This document shows positions 29,975-43,058 of a stretch of 64,000 nt of DNA, in pieces. The stretch comes from Ligula intestinalis (Eukaryota > Platyhelminthes > Cestoda > Diphyllobothriidea > Diphyllobothriidae). The DNA lies in NCBI GenBank assembly GCA_036362985.1, contig JAYGXS010000002.1, positions 95,340,687 to 95,404,686 of the forward strand, in the 5' to 3' direction. A model generated the notes under the pieces. That model made no database searches. It was not told the DNA's origin and worked only from the letters and a program-made list of their open reading frames with translations. The translations under genes and the position numbers were made by a program. The number at the start of each line of letters is the position of its first letter. Position 1 is the first letter of the stretch.

Positions 29975-30500
29975 TGAGGAGGCGTTAGAAAATCACTTCA
30001 TGACCGCTATGACCAAGAGACACACCACCGTGCATCTATGCGGGTCCGTTCTCCTATACGGATGCGAATGTTGCGCTATGCGAGTGGAGGATGAACAGAA
30101 ACTGGAAGGCTTTGACCACTACTGTCTGAGGAACACTGAATTCATCTCAAATGAGACAGTCCGCACTCGCTGTGACAAAAGCACAAGGACATCCCAGGCC
30201 ATTCAGGAAAGACGGCTGAGGTGGTTTGGACACGTTCTTCGTCACCAACCTCAAGAGCTCAGTGCTACTGCCCTCGAATTGAAACCATTGCCTAATTGGA
30301 AACATGGAAGAGGGGGTAAACTCAAAACCTGGCCCGACTCAGTCCGTCAGGACATAGAAGTGGTTCTTGGACCTTCGCTATTCGGTCTCCGGCGCTGGCA
30401 AAGAGAATGGCTTGAACTATCCAGGTCTGTAGCCACGGACCATCGCGCGTGTAGAAGCACCACACGGGATATAATTGAGGCCGGCTATATCAGTCATGAT
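29975..30500 (+). pseudogene. RTE-like LINE, RT C-terminal part
   Basis: A 194-codon open stretch from 30000 reads VLLYGCECCAMRVEDEQKLE, FDHYCLRN, RRLRWFGHVLRHQPQELS and GLRRWQREWLELSR. This is the typical C-terminal region of flatworm endonuclease-RT LINEs of the RTE group (LLYGCE.W, RRLRWFGHVLR). A short deletion lies after CLRN. It is 5' truncated and antisense to UROS, in or near its first intron. Confidence 0.8.
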
Positions 30501-31675
30501 TGCAGCCGTAACAAGTACAAAGTAGTAAGTACAACGATTGTCTCAAGGACAGCAAGCCGAGTGGTGGAATTTCCCGCCAAATGACCTCCCTATGTTCAAG
30601 TTAACTTTGCTAGAGCTTCCAACACATTCTCCTCTTCATGGTTCGGATACTTGGAGTTCGGTGCATACCGTAATCAACTAAGCCACAAGTAGCTATCTAG
30701 CCAAATTGTGGGCCGTTGCCAAACTGTAATGCTCCGCGGCCCTTGTCCTACCACTGAACCTGCCTTTCCAATCAAATAGGTCCTCAAACTCGCTAGATTC
30801 AGCGACGTGCCCTGGAAACTGCACAAACAGGAAGCTTACGTGACCCAAGAAGACGGCTAAGAAAGAATGCAGTAGTCAACTATGTCCTAATAAAGGCATT
30901 TTCCGAAATCTATGGAGCACCTAAACATATGCAGGAAATCAACGCCTATGAGGCAGTCCCAGGTTATAGCTGGGGAAACTGCAAAATGCTGGTCGAAGCT
31001 GATTTCAGAAAGACCTAGGGAAGTCTAAACCGAACCAACATAACTGAGGCTAGTACTATTAGCCGTATGTAATGCAATGTTAGACTAACCACCATACTTA
31101 ACCTTAAAACTTTAAAAGGGTTGCTGATGAAGCAAAGAACAACCGGGACCAAAGTCTATCAAAACGAAAATTCTGCTAGTACCCATGGTTTCGACAACTG
31201 GATGATATAAGACTCGTCACCACTGATTGTAAGGCCGGCCTCGATGGGGCATCGGTTCTGAGGGATGGTGATCTGAAAGGGTGGGCGACGTTAGTTTTGC
31301 ACCGAGAGACTATCCACGGGAACATGCCTGGGGCGTATATCTGCCTACGTCCACCGACGTACGACGTCGACTCCAAGTGTGCCTCGGGACGGGACAGACA
31401 ACTCGGATGGCCTCCACCTGGTGAGCCAGTTGAAGGCCATCATAAATCGTTGACAGCCGCTGGCGAAGGAGGGCTCGACGGACAACGGGGTCGGCAAAAA
31501 CAGTGGAAAATTGGGTCTGTAGCAATCACTATAACGCCTAAAAGTGGGGAAAGGCAAGGACTCTAAGAAGCCGGAGGGCTTGCTGGCACTCCAGGACTTC
31601 CTCAAAGGGCTACAGAGTACGGCCAGGGAACTCCGAACGAGTCACTCAGGAGGAATTTGTGCCACAGAAAACAGT
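30501..31675. other. Unassigned
   Basis: Open frames on both strands at 31170-31600, with no family resemblance I trust. It may be retroelement debris. Confidence 0.35.
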
Positions 31676-32049
31676 TCAGAGCTGCTTGAAGATATCAGTA
31701 GTGGTCATCATGGAGGAGATACCGGCGACATGGGCCAGGTTGTGGATGTCGTCATTCAGCCGAACTAATATGGTAAAGGGCCAACTGGTAGCGTCAGTCA
31801 CTTGATATGGTACTACATACGGTAAGTCCTGAGATCGGAGTCGCCAACACGCAAATTTTACCGGCGACGGAGATGCAAAGGACAGCAGGGAGAGTTTTTG
31901 TAACTCCTTGACCAGTTTGTGGACGATGTTCTCAGGCGTATTACACACGGCTGGCACCAGTTTGTAACTTACCCAAGCCATGAGAAAGTCAAATACAGTG
32001 GTATTCTTTATCAAACGATTTAAATGACACCCCGACGTACAAGCAGAAA
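31676..32049 (-). CDS. Unrecognised open frame with possible splice sites
   Basis: A strong acceptor (T-rich, then CCCTAG) at 32050 opens a minus-strand frame that stays open for 124 codons to 31676. A good donor, GCTTGG before GTAAGT, lies at 31973, so the real exon could be only 32049-31973. The protein shows no domain I recognise (SACTSGCHLNRLIKN, VHKLVKELQKLSLLSF). It could be the missing part of a host gene or a retroelement remnant. Confidence 0.25.
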
Positions 32050-35000
32050 CTAGGGAAAAAAATTTAAAATAAAAATGAACAAGATATACAGAGGATTGTC
32101 TCTGGAGGGAAGCCAGTACCATATAAGTACGCAGATGGTCGATGGAGAGCAGGCGAAGTCCCTTCCGAATCCCCATTTTGGCTGGGTCTTTGGAAGGAAC
32201 CTCGCGTGGTCTAAGTCGACCATCTCTGTCTCTCTCTACTCTTATCTGTCTGTGTTGGAACACCTCCCAGAGACAAACTTCCCCACATCTAGTTTATTCT
32301 TCTTTATTATTTGTACATAGGTACGTTAGATAAACCACTTAATAAAGAGTATTCTCGTTTTTGGACTGTCCCTGATTGTTCAAACACGTGTAAAAAAACA
32401 ACTAAAAGGAATGAATCGTTTGGTCGAGTGACAGTTTTCACGCGCAGATCTCGGCAGATGATTAACACTGTGGCTGAAATGATTTGGTTTCCCCTTCCCT
32501 TCTACTGCCGACTCCTCTCCAACACTACATCGGCACCTTCCGCAACCTTTTCAGGCAATTGCCCACCATTTTACGCCCACCACCGGTTATGCAGCAGACA
32601 TTTTATCACTCCTCCCATTCAGACAGGTCGTCCAATGCTGACGCCCATCCTATTGTGAACCCGATTCATTACCATACATTACATTATATCTCAATCGTAT
32701 TACATAGTTACGGCTCCCCGAAGTCTTATCCTTCTTTATGGGCTGGAGGATATTTGATTTTATGTTAAACTCGTAAAAAACGCGACCATGCCAACGCAAC
32801 CTAGACACCATAAAACGAGTGATTGACAGCCACTAAAACCAAAACGTAGAATTATAAAGTAGATAGAATTAATTAAAGAGACCCAGAGCAACCAAATCTG
32901 CGATATTTATAAGCTTTGCTTTCCTTTGCAGTGGAAAGAGGGAACTCAGGAACCCCTTTTAAAACTTTAGATCGCTTTCGGTCATGATGTCTATTTGGCG
33001 ACCCGCTGCTCTGCTATTCTGAGAGAGGTTGCATATCATGATGTGTTATTTTTCCGTTATCTGTGCTATTGTTCTTTTACAGATACTAATTTCTGAGGTC
33101 TGTGGCCAACCTCTTTTAGGGACATTGTCGATTTATCTTTCCGTGATAACCGAATGACCTTCATTTGATTCATTTTGGACATCTATGGATAAAAAGAGTT
33201 CTGTTGTGCACTGGGAATTACGTTTTGTTTAACCACCTTAACCCGAGGTTAAGGCTTCTGAGGTCTCACTTTTCGTACGAGTCCCATAGACACACTGCTG
33301 TTTTCCTTATTCGAGATTAGAATTTAGAATTTATATTTGTTAGCGGCTGTACGGCACTATCCATTACGGCTGAAAAAAATATCGTCACTGATGTGGACTT
33401 TTGTTGGACCCCTGCATATGTATTTTACTATCAGCCATATCCGTCTTCCTGTCAGAAATCATTGATGGCATTTATTTTTATGTCATTCAGGCTTCATATT
33501 CGTATTTGACGTCCAGCACGCTGACAGGAGTCGGTTCTTTAAGCCCATACGCGGAATTGCAGTCATTGATATTATGAATAACGCTTTTTTTTCATTAAAA
33601 TCGTCGTCCTTGGCAGCCAACAATAGTCTAACGGTGCTGCCACCCTCAACATACGCTACTGAGTAATTTCACACACATCTGCCCGATCCCGTTTCCGATG
33701 TACTTGGGTGAGAGATGACAAAATGTGGTGGATGCTACGCAGGCTGACCATCGCCTCATTATAAAAAAGTACTTGCTTTTCTGTCCCTGAGCACATCTTG
33801 TAATTGGGCACACGTCAGATGCTATGTTCTATTATGCCGCACCGGTTTGGGAACCCGAGTTTAGTGCCGGGAACCCGTCTATACCAGTAATGTTTCGTTA
33901 ACACCTATTGTTCTGCCCCACGCTCAGCTTCGACTGAGTTTGCTTCCAAGCCCCCCCTACTAACAGAGGCAGTGGGTATCAGAATGCATAGTCAGAATAT
34001 AGATAACGATGTGGCTCATCTGTCTGCCCTTGAATTTACTTTCCGCATGACACTGCTATATTCATTTTTTTCGAATCTAACAAATTCGCTTCTAAACAGT
34101 CATGCACGTCTTATAGCTATAGACTACGGATACTGTTTGTTAAATCAATTATTTCTAGCACTTCGTGTTATCGAATTTTCGGTTTATTGATGAGGCTCAT
34201 TGGACCTGAAATATACAACTTATTATTTTTATCAGAAACAACGGAAAAAAACTGTCAAATTGCTCCCCCGTGCAATTTACCTATACAATGCTTCATAGAT
34301 CTTCGAATCCTACGGAAAACTTAAGTAACTGGACACTATTTTCGAGCAGATTTGAATGCCGTCCTTTAGGTTGGAGAGTGTGCAAACATACACAAAGACT
34401 TCCGCCAAGGCCTCTCAGGATCATCATCGAAAGGGAAGTTCAAGCTTCCACTTTGTAGAAGGGCGGGAAAGGGACTTCGAGTAATGAACGGATAAATAAT
34501 AGTGATGAAATGGCTTTTCCTGTGGCAGACATCTTACATAATCAGAACTGATTCCTGCCGAGACAAGGAACGGTAAAATAAACGAGTGCCGGACCTTTTT
34601 TGACGAACGGAAACCTGATCTCATTCACTGAGAGAAAAGTAGGTGTGAGAGGATATCCGAAATCACGAAGTATCCCTCCATGGTTAAAAACCCTTAGGAA
34701 GAGACAACAGAAGCCATGGAGAAGGAATGGCTGAGAAGAAGACTCGATCACTGGGACAATATGTGGCTGTTCATGTTAACTCTAATGCAGCAGCCATTTC
34801 CGAGTCACATCCTATGAGAACATACCTTGAAATTTTTTTGGCTTAACTATCTCAAATAAGTACGACAAGCCGCTGATATTTGCAGTTGCGTACCGTTCCC
34901 AAACCAAATGTCCTTAAGGGATGCCCTTCTCCTGACTTAACTGAAAAATTCTTAACTGAATAAAGATATCCTTATTATAATGACTCTTTGGACCATGCGT

Positions 35001-36028
35001 AGACTTCAAAGTTTGCGACAGAGCAAGTTATAGACTGATGCTAGTAATATTATTTGTATTCCTCAAAAAAGAGAAGCTATTAATACGTCGACTAACTGTT
35101 TCTCTGAGAAATCAACCGATTACATTTTTTTCTTCAGATCAATCAGCATAATTTATTTTAGAGTTCTTTCTGCAGTAGAGACAATATCATCCCCTTATCA
35201 TGATACCTACGGAGCCCTTACCATTTGGCGAACTACAAAGATTGTGCTTTGAAAAGTTCCCTTTATATTGAGGTTCTTCCATATGAAAAAGTGTGATGTT
35301 GAAACGTAAAAATTAATCGGAATATTTTCGTTAGGAAATATTCAGCCTTACAGCTGCACAAAAACATGGAGCTTGTTTATTATTTGTCCTCGGGAGTTTC
35401 GAACTCATCCGCAAGCATATTATCGAAAAAATAAGAGCCGGGAAGGCGTTTTTGACAAGTCTTCCCCACGAATACAAGGCCTTCATTGTTTAGTTGAAGA
35501 TTGCCCAAAGTACCTGTTAATTTGAGTTTGGCTTACATTATCAATTTATATACACGAGTGATCTGGGTGGATTACGTGCAAACAATACAGAACGAATTAG
35601 TCGCAACTTCGAAAAAAATACATACAGACATCTATGCACGGTTTTCACCTCCGTTAATTCATGTGGAGGATGGTCCTACGGACACGCGACCACAATTTGT
35701 TCCGATAAATGCATTATAGGCATTCTCAAAGTCTAGAATCTCCTGAATTCGAGACTTGGTGTTCATTTTATCCTCTTGCACCAATGGAAGTGAGTATATT
35801 CGAAAGGACATTTTATTCCCAACAACTGCTTGCCAGAATGCCCTTTTCGAATACTGGGATCAATTTGGAGCTGCTTCCTCACCTAAGCCATTTATATTTG
35901 AGTTCAGCATTAAACTGTCAGTGAAGATATCAACGAGAGGCCCCAACCTAAACGCTAATCGAAAAGCGGGACATAGTTTCGACTGGTCCTTCTTCCAAAC
36001 ACAATTACACTCAGTCTCTGAGGGTTAA
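32050..36028. other. About 4 kb of AT-rich sequence without recognised genes
   Basis: Stops are frequent on both strands. I see no tRNA boxes, RT motifs or hammerhead cores. Short open frames look random. Confidence 0.5.
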
Positions 36029-36032
36029 GTGT

Positions 36033-37150
36033 ATGGGCATGGTGGGGCTCAGGCGGGGCAAGAGGGGGCTCAAGCGGGGCTCAGGCGGGGCAAGTCATCA
36101 CTTTGGCCCCGGGAGGCCCCACCGTGAAAAACATTTTCGCAGGTGCGCGCCTATTTTTGCTAAATTGGCCATTTAATTTGGCAATCGAACAAGTGGCAGG
36201 ACAGCCAGCTGTACCAGCTCGAAGAACATAAAACTCAAGTCGTAAATGAATGATGGTGGATAATTTATTGACAGATGGAATAAATTTTTACAGAAATTCA
36301 TTTGATATTTTCATGTGATATCGGCAGGAGAGCTTTCATTGTCCGTATCGGGCTCCCAAAGTATGGACAAAACCGCTTGTAACATATATTTATATAAAAG
36401 ATGGTAAAACTGGATGAAAATGCAGAAGTAAAACCCATTTCTTCGACTACCATGAAAAGTAACGGGGCCAATCCCTGCCTGGCCCACTCAGAGCCCCTTC
36501 ACTTAATATAATTATTAAATTAGCTTAAAGATCAACTTTATCCACCGAATCTTATGCATTTTTTGTTCAATTTTCTTCTCTGATCCCTCAGATATACAGA
36601 CGTATGCCAGGAAATGACTTTTAGAATAATAATTAGCCTTCATTAAATTCTGACGGGGCCATCCCCTCCTGGCCCCTTCTGAGCCCCGCCTTCACGGCTG
36701 TACACATTTTCTAAATTATTTTCCCTATCAATAAACTATTTATCATCCTTAACCATCGTATTGCGTTCTGCCTCACACGACAGTGGGTCTAACGAGAGAT
36801 TCGTATGGCCAGGCTAGCAATATCGCGATAATAAGCGCCCCCTGCGAAATGTTTTGCACAGGGGTCCTCCCGGGGCCAAAGTGATGCATTGCCCCTCTTG
36901 AGCCCTGTCTGAGCCCCCTCTAGTCCCGCCTGAGCCTCACCATGCCCAATGCATCATATTTAATAAAATTAGCTTAAAGGTCACTTTTATACACCGAATA
37001 TTATAAATTTTGGTTTACTTTTCTTCTCTGATCCCTTAAGTATACAGATGTACGCCAGGAAGTAACTTCTGGAATAGTAATTGGCCTTAATTAAATTCTG
37101 ACGGGGCCACCCCCTCCTGGCCCCTTCTGAGCCCCGCCTTCATGGCGGGG
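36033..37150. repeat. Composite repeat with G-rich inverted arms and direct repeats
   Basis: Left arm 36033-36152 starts GTATGGGCATGGTGGGGCTC and carries four GGGGC-type tracts. The right arm, 36830-36951, is its reverse complement. Two direct repeats of about 200 bases (36503-36706 and 36952-37146) share AAATTAGCTTAAAG, TTCTTCTCTGATCCCT, AAATTCTGACGGGGCCA and CCTTCTGAGCCCCGCCTTCA. It has no coding capacity. The arms could fold into a long hairpin, and the G tracts could form a G-quadruplex (inference). Confidence 0.65.
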
Positions 37151-37736
37151 CCATGTGTTTCAAGTGTATTTATCTTCTTTGAGTTAAGCCAACAAAACTT
37201 TAATAAAGCTCACACATACAACAGGACTCTACGCAAAAGATACACCTGCCCTTTAAACAACGATCTTCCCAGTAAAAAAGCTATCGACACGATGTTGATC
37301 ACAAGACATAGGGCAATGCGATATTTGCACAGGCTGAACTGAATTCATCCTCTGCGGGGACGCGTAATGCTTTTACCGCGTTGAACCGTATGACACTTTG
37401 AGAATAGGTTGGTTAAGTCGAAGGCTTTCGGTCTTCTTTTAGTAAATTCTAGGAGTACTAATTTCAAATAAGTGTTTGAGGTTTGCTATTAGTTGGAAGC
37501 CCATATTTCTTAGGAAACTGCGCCTGACATTTCGGACCGCGTTGCTGAGAATTGTTGGCTAAAACAACGCTTGAAAAACCTTCGTTTCTGTTTTTTTTTT
37601 AAATTCAAAGTGTCTCGGTTTAAGGAATTCTCACCCCTTTAATCTGCATACGAGATTGGCACACTGGCGTGTCAAAAGGCGCCGTAAAATATTATATGAT
37701 GGTTTACTAAATTGCCAAGTTACTTAGCGCTCATTT
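37151..37736. other. Unassigned
   Basis: Nothing recognised before the 3' end of the CR1 element. Confidence 0.4.
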
Positions 37737-38528
37737 TAAATAAATAAATAAATAAATAAATTTTATATTTTAGGCCCGGAGGGCCTCGTCATTGCTAACT
37801 TAGTGCTGTGGAAAAATAAATAAAAAGTTGCTAAATGCTGCTCTCCATGAAACAACCACATAAACAGCGGGAGCGTTTAGTAGTGTTGGTAGATAAATTC
37901 AGATTCACCAACATATCGTCGTTTTAAAATGGTAGTCAACGCATGGTGAACTAAGAAGGAAGCAGTGAAAAAAAACTCCTACCATTTAAGCTGGGGCGGA
38001 GTTCAGCGAACCCCTGCTTAAAAAAAACAAAACGTAGGAGAAAAAAACTGCTTCAAAAAAAGTTAAGGGGTTTGGTTGACAGGATTGATTGTAGTGCAAA
38101 TGAGACAGGACTGTTGATGAGAACGAATGAGGGTGGGAAACGCTTCTTGTGATTGGCTGTCTTTCACCATTGTTACACCGCCCGACTGGCTTCATGATCA
38201 ACCATCATGGAGATGAGACCGGAGGAGACCATCGCGGACAACAGTGTCAGGAAGATGAGGGAACGGCAGAGGTCACCTGATCATCAACGAAACGTCTGAG
38301 CTGTGACCTTGTAGACTGCGGAGTTTAGCGACGAGCTGGCGAAAATAGCAGAACCGCCACGAGCATGACTAAGGACCATGAAGCCTATCGTCAGGGTATT
38401 AAAACGGAGAATAGAGAAAACGGCAATGATGACTGGACAGAGAAGTGGACGAAACATCGTTGCAAATATCACTGAAAGAATGAAGAAATAGACATGTATG
38501 GAAAAAAATTGATATAAACATAACAACC

Positions 38529-39692
38529 TCAGATACCAGGGGGACCCTTTTCAAAGTCCAAAAGTTGTGTGTTTGGGAAGGAGACGGATAACAAGGACTT
38601 TATATCTTCCGAAGTTAAGTGTTTGCGTAATTTGACTTTAAAACCTGCTAAGTTAGACGACAGCCTAATTTCGAGGGGAATATTATTCAAGAGGAAGGCA
38701 TATTTGGAGGCAAAGAAGTGAGAATGGTTCGAAGTGGAGCTTAAGGGGGGTGCAATAATCCTGGAGGAATTACGGGTGGCATAAGGTCTATCTGCGAGAA
38801 TGAGAGCGTTGATTCGTGGAAGGTTAGGGGTAGAGTTAACGCGAAAGAGGAAACAGAGGCCCGCTTCGAGTCTTCTGACCCAAAGAAATGTCATGTTCGC
38901 TAACTGACATCTCTCCGTATAAGAAAGCGTGGATCGAGGAAGAGCAAATATTTTGCGAGTAAATACCCTCTGTACATTTTCAATCTTACTGCGGTCTGAA
39001 GCATTCATTAGACCAAAGAGGGGACCGCAGTATTCTAGGATGGGTAGAACATACATGCGATAAAGTTTTGACTTTATTTCCAGCAGGAAGAAATTGTGTG
39101 ATATAAACCCACATATCTGTGCAGCCTTCGCAGATATTCGATCCGCATGAGGCGACAATGCTAATTTATTTGTGTAGCTTAGACCTAAGTCTTTTATAGT
39201 GGATCGTTCTAAAATTGGAGTATTTTGAAAGACTAGGGGACGAGGAAGCTTGGCGGGACCAAAACACATGAACCTACACTTGGATGGAGAGAATTCCATC
39301 TGCCAGGTAGCACTCCAACGTGAGAGTGTAAGTAGGTCCGCATTTATTTTATCAACGCATATGCTTGCCGTGTCCTTAGAAAACGAGTATATGCATTTTA
39401 GGTCGTCTGCATAAATGAGATTGTGTGAATTTTTTAGAACAGTCAAAATTTCGTTTATGTATAGAATGAAGAGTAATGGACCTAAGACAGTGCCTTGAAA
39501 AACGCCATTCGTGATCAGCTGAGAAGTGGAGTAACTATTACCCACTAGGACCTTCTGGCTGCGGTTAGACAAGTAGGAACCGATGAAGTCGAGGAGAGGG
39601 GGACGGATGCCAATGGCTTCCAATTTTACCAGAAGCCGTCTGTGCGGTACCTTGTCGAAGGCTTTGCTCTGGTCAAAGAAGATAACAACCAC
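38529..39692 (-). pseudogene. CR1 LINE reverse transcriptase, main part
   Basis: 387 codons without a stop. RT motif A is VVIFFDQSKAFDKVPHRRLL, followed by NGVFQGTVLGPLLFILYIN (motif B) and LIYADDLKCIYSF (motif C, catalytic YADD intact). The thumb and C-terminal region are complete and end in FEKGPPGI. The upstream third of the RT is in another frame (39857-40258), so one frameshift near 39863 separates them. It is the best-preserved retroelement frame in the window and probably a young insertion. Confidence 0.85.
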
Positions 39693-39856
39693 GGATTGCT
39701 GCTCGTTACGGAGGGAAGTGACGTGGTTAAGAAAAGCTAAATGACACGTCTCGCATGATCTTCCGGGTAGAAAACCATGCTGCGAGTCACTTAAAAGCTT
39801 ATTTTTTAGGCAAAAATCGAGAATTTGATTAAAAATTATCTTCTCCAGAAGTTTAG

Positions 39857-40258
39857 CTAGGGCCGGGGTTGATGTACACCGCGGTAGTTATTTATTTCTG
39901 AAGGAGATCCTGATTTAAAGACTGGAAGAATAATGGAAAGCTTCCAAGTGTCAGAAAAGTAACCATTTAAGAGATATACTGAAAATATATGGCTAAGTAA
40001 TTTGGGAAAGGTCGACACTCTTTTGATAACTGAATTGGGGATACCATCAGTTCCGGAAGAGTGCGAGTTTTTTAGACAAATTATCTGCTTACGAATTAAT
40101 TCTATGGAGAAATCAATGTTTCCGAGAGTATTGCCTGAGTATGGTTGAAACGACGGGACCGGTTCGGATTCTGTCGTAAAATGCTTCGCAAAGAAAGCAT
40201 TGAATAAGTCAGCCTTATCAGACTCATCTAATACAAATGTTTTGTTTTCATTAAGCAA
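39857..40258 (-). pseudogene. CR1 LINE reverse transcriptase, fingers region
   Basis: Contains NAFFAKHFTTES, LKNSHSSGTDGIPNSVIK and WKLSIILPVFKSGSPSEINN, the fingers and palm entry of CR1-type RTs (pattern GPDGIP, P.FK.GD...NYR). It continues the endonuclease frame after a small frameshift near 40260-40290 and shifts again after NNYRG. Confidence 0.8.
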
Positions 40259-40292
40259 TGGGGGTATTTCAATTCCTCGTTTTGCGGAGGAC

Positions 40293-41459
40293 CTACGACG
40301 AAACAGTTATGCAACCGATTTTGCAGTTTGACTCGCTCAGGGCGCAAGATTCCCTGTGCTGGTCACGTGCAAGACGAATCTTTGACGCTAATTCGAAGAT
40401 CTCTGCGATCCTTAGATGCACAGACAGCGAACTAGTAGATCTATCTTTCAGCTGCCTCCTCAATTTCTTTAGTCTGGGCAAAAGAAAATGAGGGACGGTC
40501 GATTCTGGTGTGTAGGGTTTCGCAATTTTAGTGGGCACAAATTCCAGCATTTTAGTAGAAACGACCGACATGAGTTCAGAAAGATATGCAGCGTCGTTAA
40601 TGGAGGAGAGGCTCTGCCAATCTAATGAGTCAAGAAAATTGTTGATTGAGCTAATATCTGCGAGGTCGTACGCATGATAGGTACGACTAGCACTAGCCTT
40701 TTCCGTAGAAGGAAGCGGAAGGCAACAGTGAATTAATGTGTGATCACTTTGGAAGATAACCTGCTTAAAATCAACGAAGAGAGGGGCAATACCATTAGTG
40801 AAAATCAGATCTAGGATATGATTCTGTCTTGTCGAGGAACTAACCAGTTGAGACCAGTTAGAAAAATTAATGGTATCCAGGAAAGGCTGAAATCTAGGTG
40901 GGCAATAGTTTGAAAGCCAGTCGATTTCAGGAAAATTAAAATCTCCAGCGATAATTTTAACTTCAAAAGTGGATTCTGAAATAAACTTGAACATTTCACA
41001 CAAATTTGCATCTTCTTCAGATGAAGAGTTAGGAGGATTATATACACATCCGATAATCGCCTTTTGCCGGGGCGACAGGATAATAGAGGCGAAACAGTAA
41101 TTTCCAGAGAAGGACGTGCTATTTAGATAAAACGGAAGGTGCCTAAATGACGTTCTAATATAGAGAAGACAACCACCACCACGCTTATTAATGCGATCGT
41201 GACGATAGAAATCATAATCGTCTATGATGAGGGAGGAGTCAGAAATGATTGGATGGGTCCAAGATTCTGTTATGCATATAACATCAGGCATCATCTCAAA
41301 AGCGATAGCTCGAAGTTGAGCCATTTTATTTATAACGGACCTGGCATTAAGCGCTATGACATCTAGTGTGTTTCGAATTTCACCAAGGCCAACGCAAAGC
41401 AAGGACGAGGCTTGTGAGGCCATAAAATGATGGATCAAGGCGCGCAACTTATCTTTCAA
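40293..41459 (-). pseudogene. CR1 LINE apurinic-type endonuclease domain
   Basis: 388 codons. AP-endonuclease-type motifs are present in order: VIALNARSVINKMAQL, VICITESW, YRHDRINKRGGGCLLYI, AIIGCVYNPP, IIAGDFNFPEIDW (catalytic Asp/Asn) and FQSDHTLIHC (catalytic SDH). The linker LKKLRRQLKDRSTS leads into the RT. The start ATG at 41459 may be a truncation artefact, because ORF1 and the true 5' end are absent. Confidence 0.83.
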
Positions 41460-41933
41460 AGCTAAGTGAAATAGATATTATTTATCAGATTTTATCGTTC
41501 CTTGCTGAATTTATTAGCTTAATTGTTGTTATTTATTTGTATCTCTAACCCTTTAGCAACTGCACATACGGGTTGTTGTCTTTTCTACCGATAGGTTTTA
41601 TACTGTTTTACCTGACATAGCCTCATCCTAGTTCCAGAAGATTCACGTAAAAAGCAAGTAATCTATTGCGTGAATATTAAATAAGTTCTGAAAATTTGGT
41701 TATATATCAATTTCCAGCAAGAAATAGTTTGTATTACTCGATATACTAGTTGACATAATTTTCATCCTGCGTAGCCTCTTCGCTTATTCAAATTTTCTGA
41801 CGAAATTTTGTACATAACTTTGCTGAGAACATATCCTATCACTCACCTCCTATTCAATATGATACCTAAGCCAAAACTGAGACATAAATGAACCCGTAAT
41901 GCCAATCCTCCTAACGATAAACCCATCTTAAGC
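41460..41933. other. Sequence between the two CR1 5' ends
   Basis: 474 bases, AT-rich, no open frame. It could include the 5' UTR of the plus copy. Confidence 0.45.
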
Positions 41934-43058
41934 ATGAAGAAACTTGATCTTGATTCTTTAGACAACTTTAGTAAGTTTTATAACCAATATGCTTGTCTGT
42001 TTACGATCCTTGGTGCCACCTTTGATGGAAAGGTGTCTACGCTCACTTCTCAGCAATGTGAGAAACTAGAGCCTTTGGTCAATATGGTGTCTACTGAGAC
42101 CCGTGCTCGGCAAAAAAGAAATTTTAATTTTCTTTTGAAAAATTCTTCAAACTATAAACAACCTATAGATGTTGCTGTTCAGTTTCTTTACTCTTGTGGC
42201 CTTAATTTTAAAGTGGCAGAAGCTAAAAGACTCTCATCTCGAAGTAAAAACCCGCCGATTCTCGTAAAACTTTTTTCGGCAATAGAAGTAGACTTTATAT
42301 TCTCTCAGCATGAGTGGTCAGCCAAATAGTTAATGGAAAATAAACTTTACGTATGCAGGGATAAAATGCCAATGGAGCGTCGGGTTTTACCCAAAGTAGC
42401 AAACGAGAACACTGGCTCTGTTTCAACAAAACCAAAAGTTGTCTCTGAGGCCGGCCCTCCCGCTCAGGTAAGCCCACATCACTCTGGATCAATGTCAGTT
42501 TCACCTGATACTCCTCCTATTCACCTTACTCCTGATTCGAGTGAGATTGTAGCCTCGTCAGGTCGTTCTCCCTTTAAGCCAACCACGTCTGTGATAGCTT
42601 TAAATTCCAATAAACCTACGAACGCCCCTAGTAAATCTACGTCAGTTTTCAAATTCGGCAATATGATTACCGATAACAACTCAGAATCTAACAAAGACCC
42701 AAATGCTCAGGCTAGCGCTTTTTCTTACCCCAAAACTCATCAACATTCCCAAATAATTCAGCCAGCTAATAAAATTAACCGTTTTTTAAAACCAGTCATG
42801 CAATTTTCGAAGGCAAATTTTCCGTCAAATTTTGATATAATGTCTCAAAATCCTATATTTATGCCCCCTCCTGGTTTTCCAATGCCACACTTCAGCCGCC
42901 CTTTCTATGGAGCCCCCTCTAATATGCCTTTCTACAATAAGCACCGTTCATTTGATAATAATTACTTGACAAACTGTAGACCAGGGCCAGTTTGCTTTCC
43001 GCCTTTTGTTTCTCCCATGCCATTTCTCTTTCCGCCACCAAGTTTTCCTTTTTTATAA
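41934..43058 (+). pseudogene. CR1 LINE ORF1 (plus copy)
   Basis: One frame of 375 codons broken by a single TAG at 42327-42329. The N-terminal 131 residues are a mixed helical segment (FSKFYNQYACLFTILG, SYNYKQPIDVAVQFLY-like). The rest is Ser/Pro/Asn rich and ends in a Pro-Phe-rich tail (FPPPSFPFL). CR1 ORF1 proteins bind nucleic acid; I see no CCHC knuckle or PHD here. It overlaps the endonuclease frame at its 3' end. Confidence 0.7.

Larger units (their letters stand above)
37737..41459 (-). mobile_element. CR1-type LINE, minus copy, 5' truncated, nearly intact
   Basis: The element runs on the minus strand from the endonuclease start (41459) to a 3' (ATTT)n tail at 37737-37762. The 3' UTR is about 770 bases. 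No ORF1 is present, so it is 5' truncated. It lies 5' to 5' with a related plus-strand copy starting near 41934. Only two frame breaks were noted, near 40260-40290 and near 39863. Confidence 0.82.

Noticed and set aside
30625..30700. Minus-strand segment with NHEEENVLEALAK as the missing first UROS exon
   Set aside because: No convincing match to the N-terminal UROS pattern, and the only donor gives phase 0, not the phase 2 required by exon 2.
38277..38305. Plus-strand hammerhead with CTGATCA and GAAACGTC
   Set aside because: Helix II is missing (only five bases between the core words) and the core has C in place of G, so no fold is possible; kept only as a possible relic in a finding.
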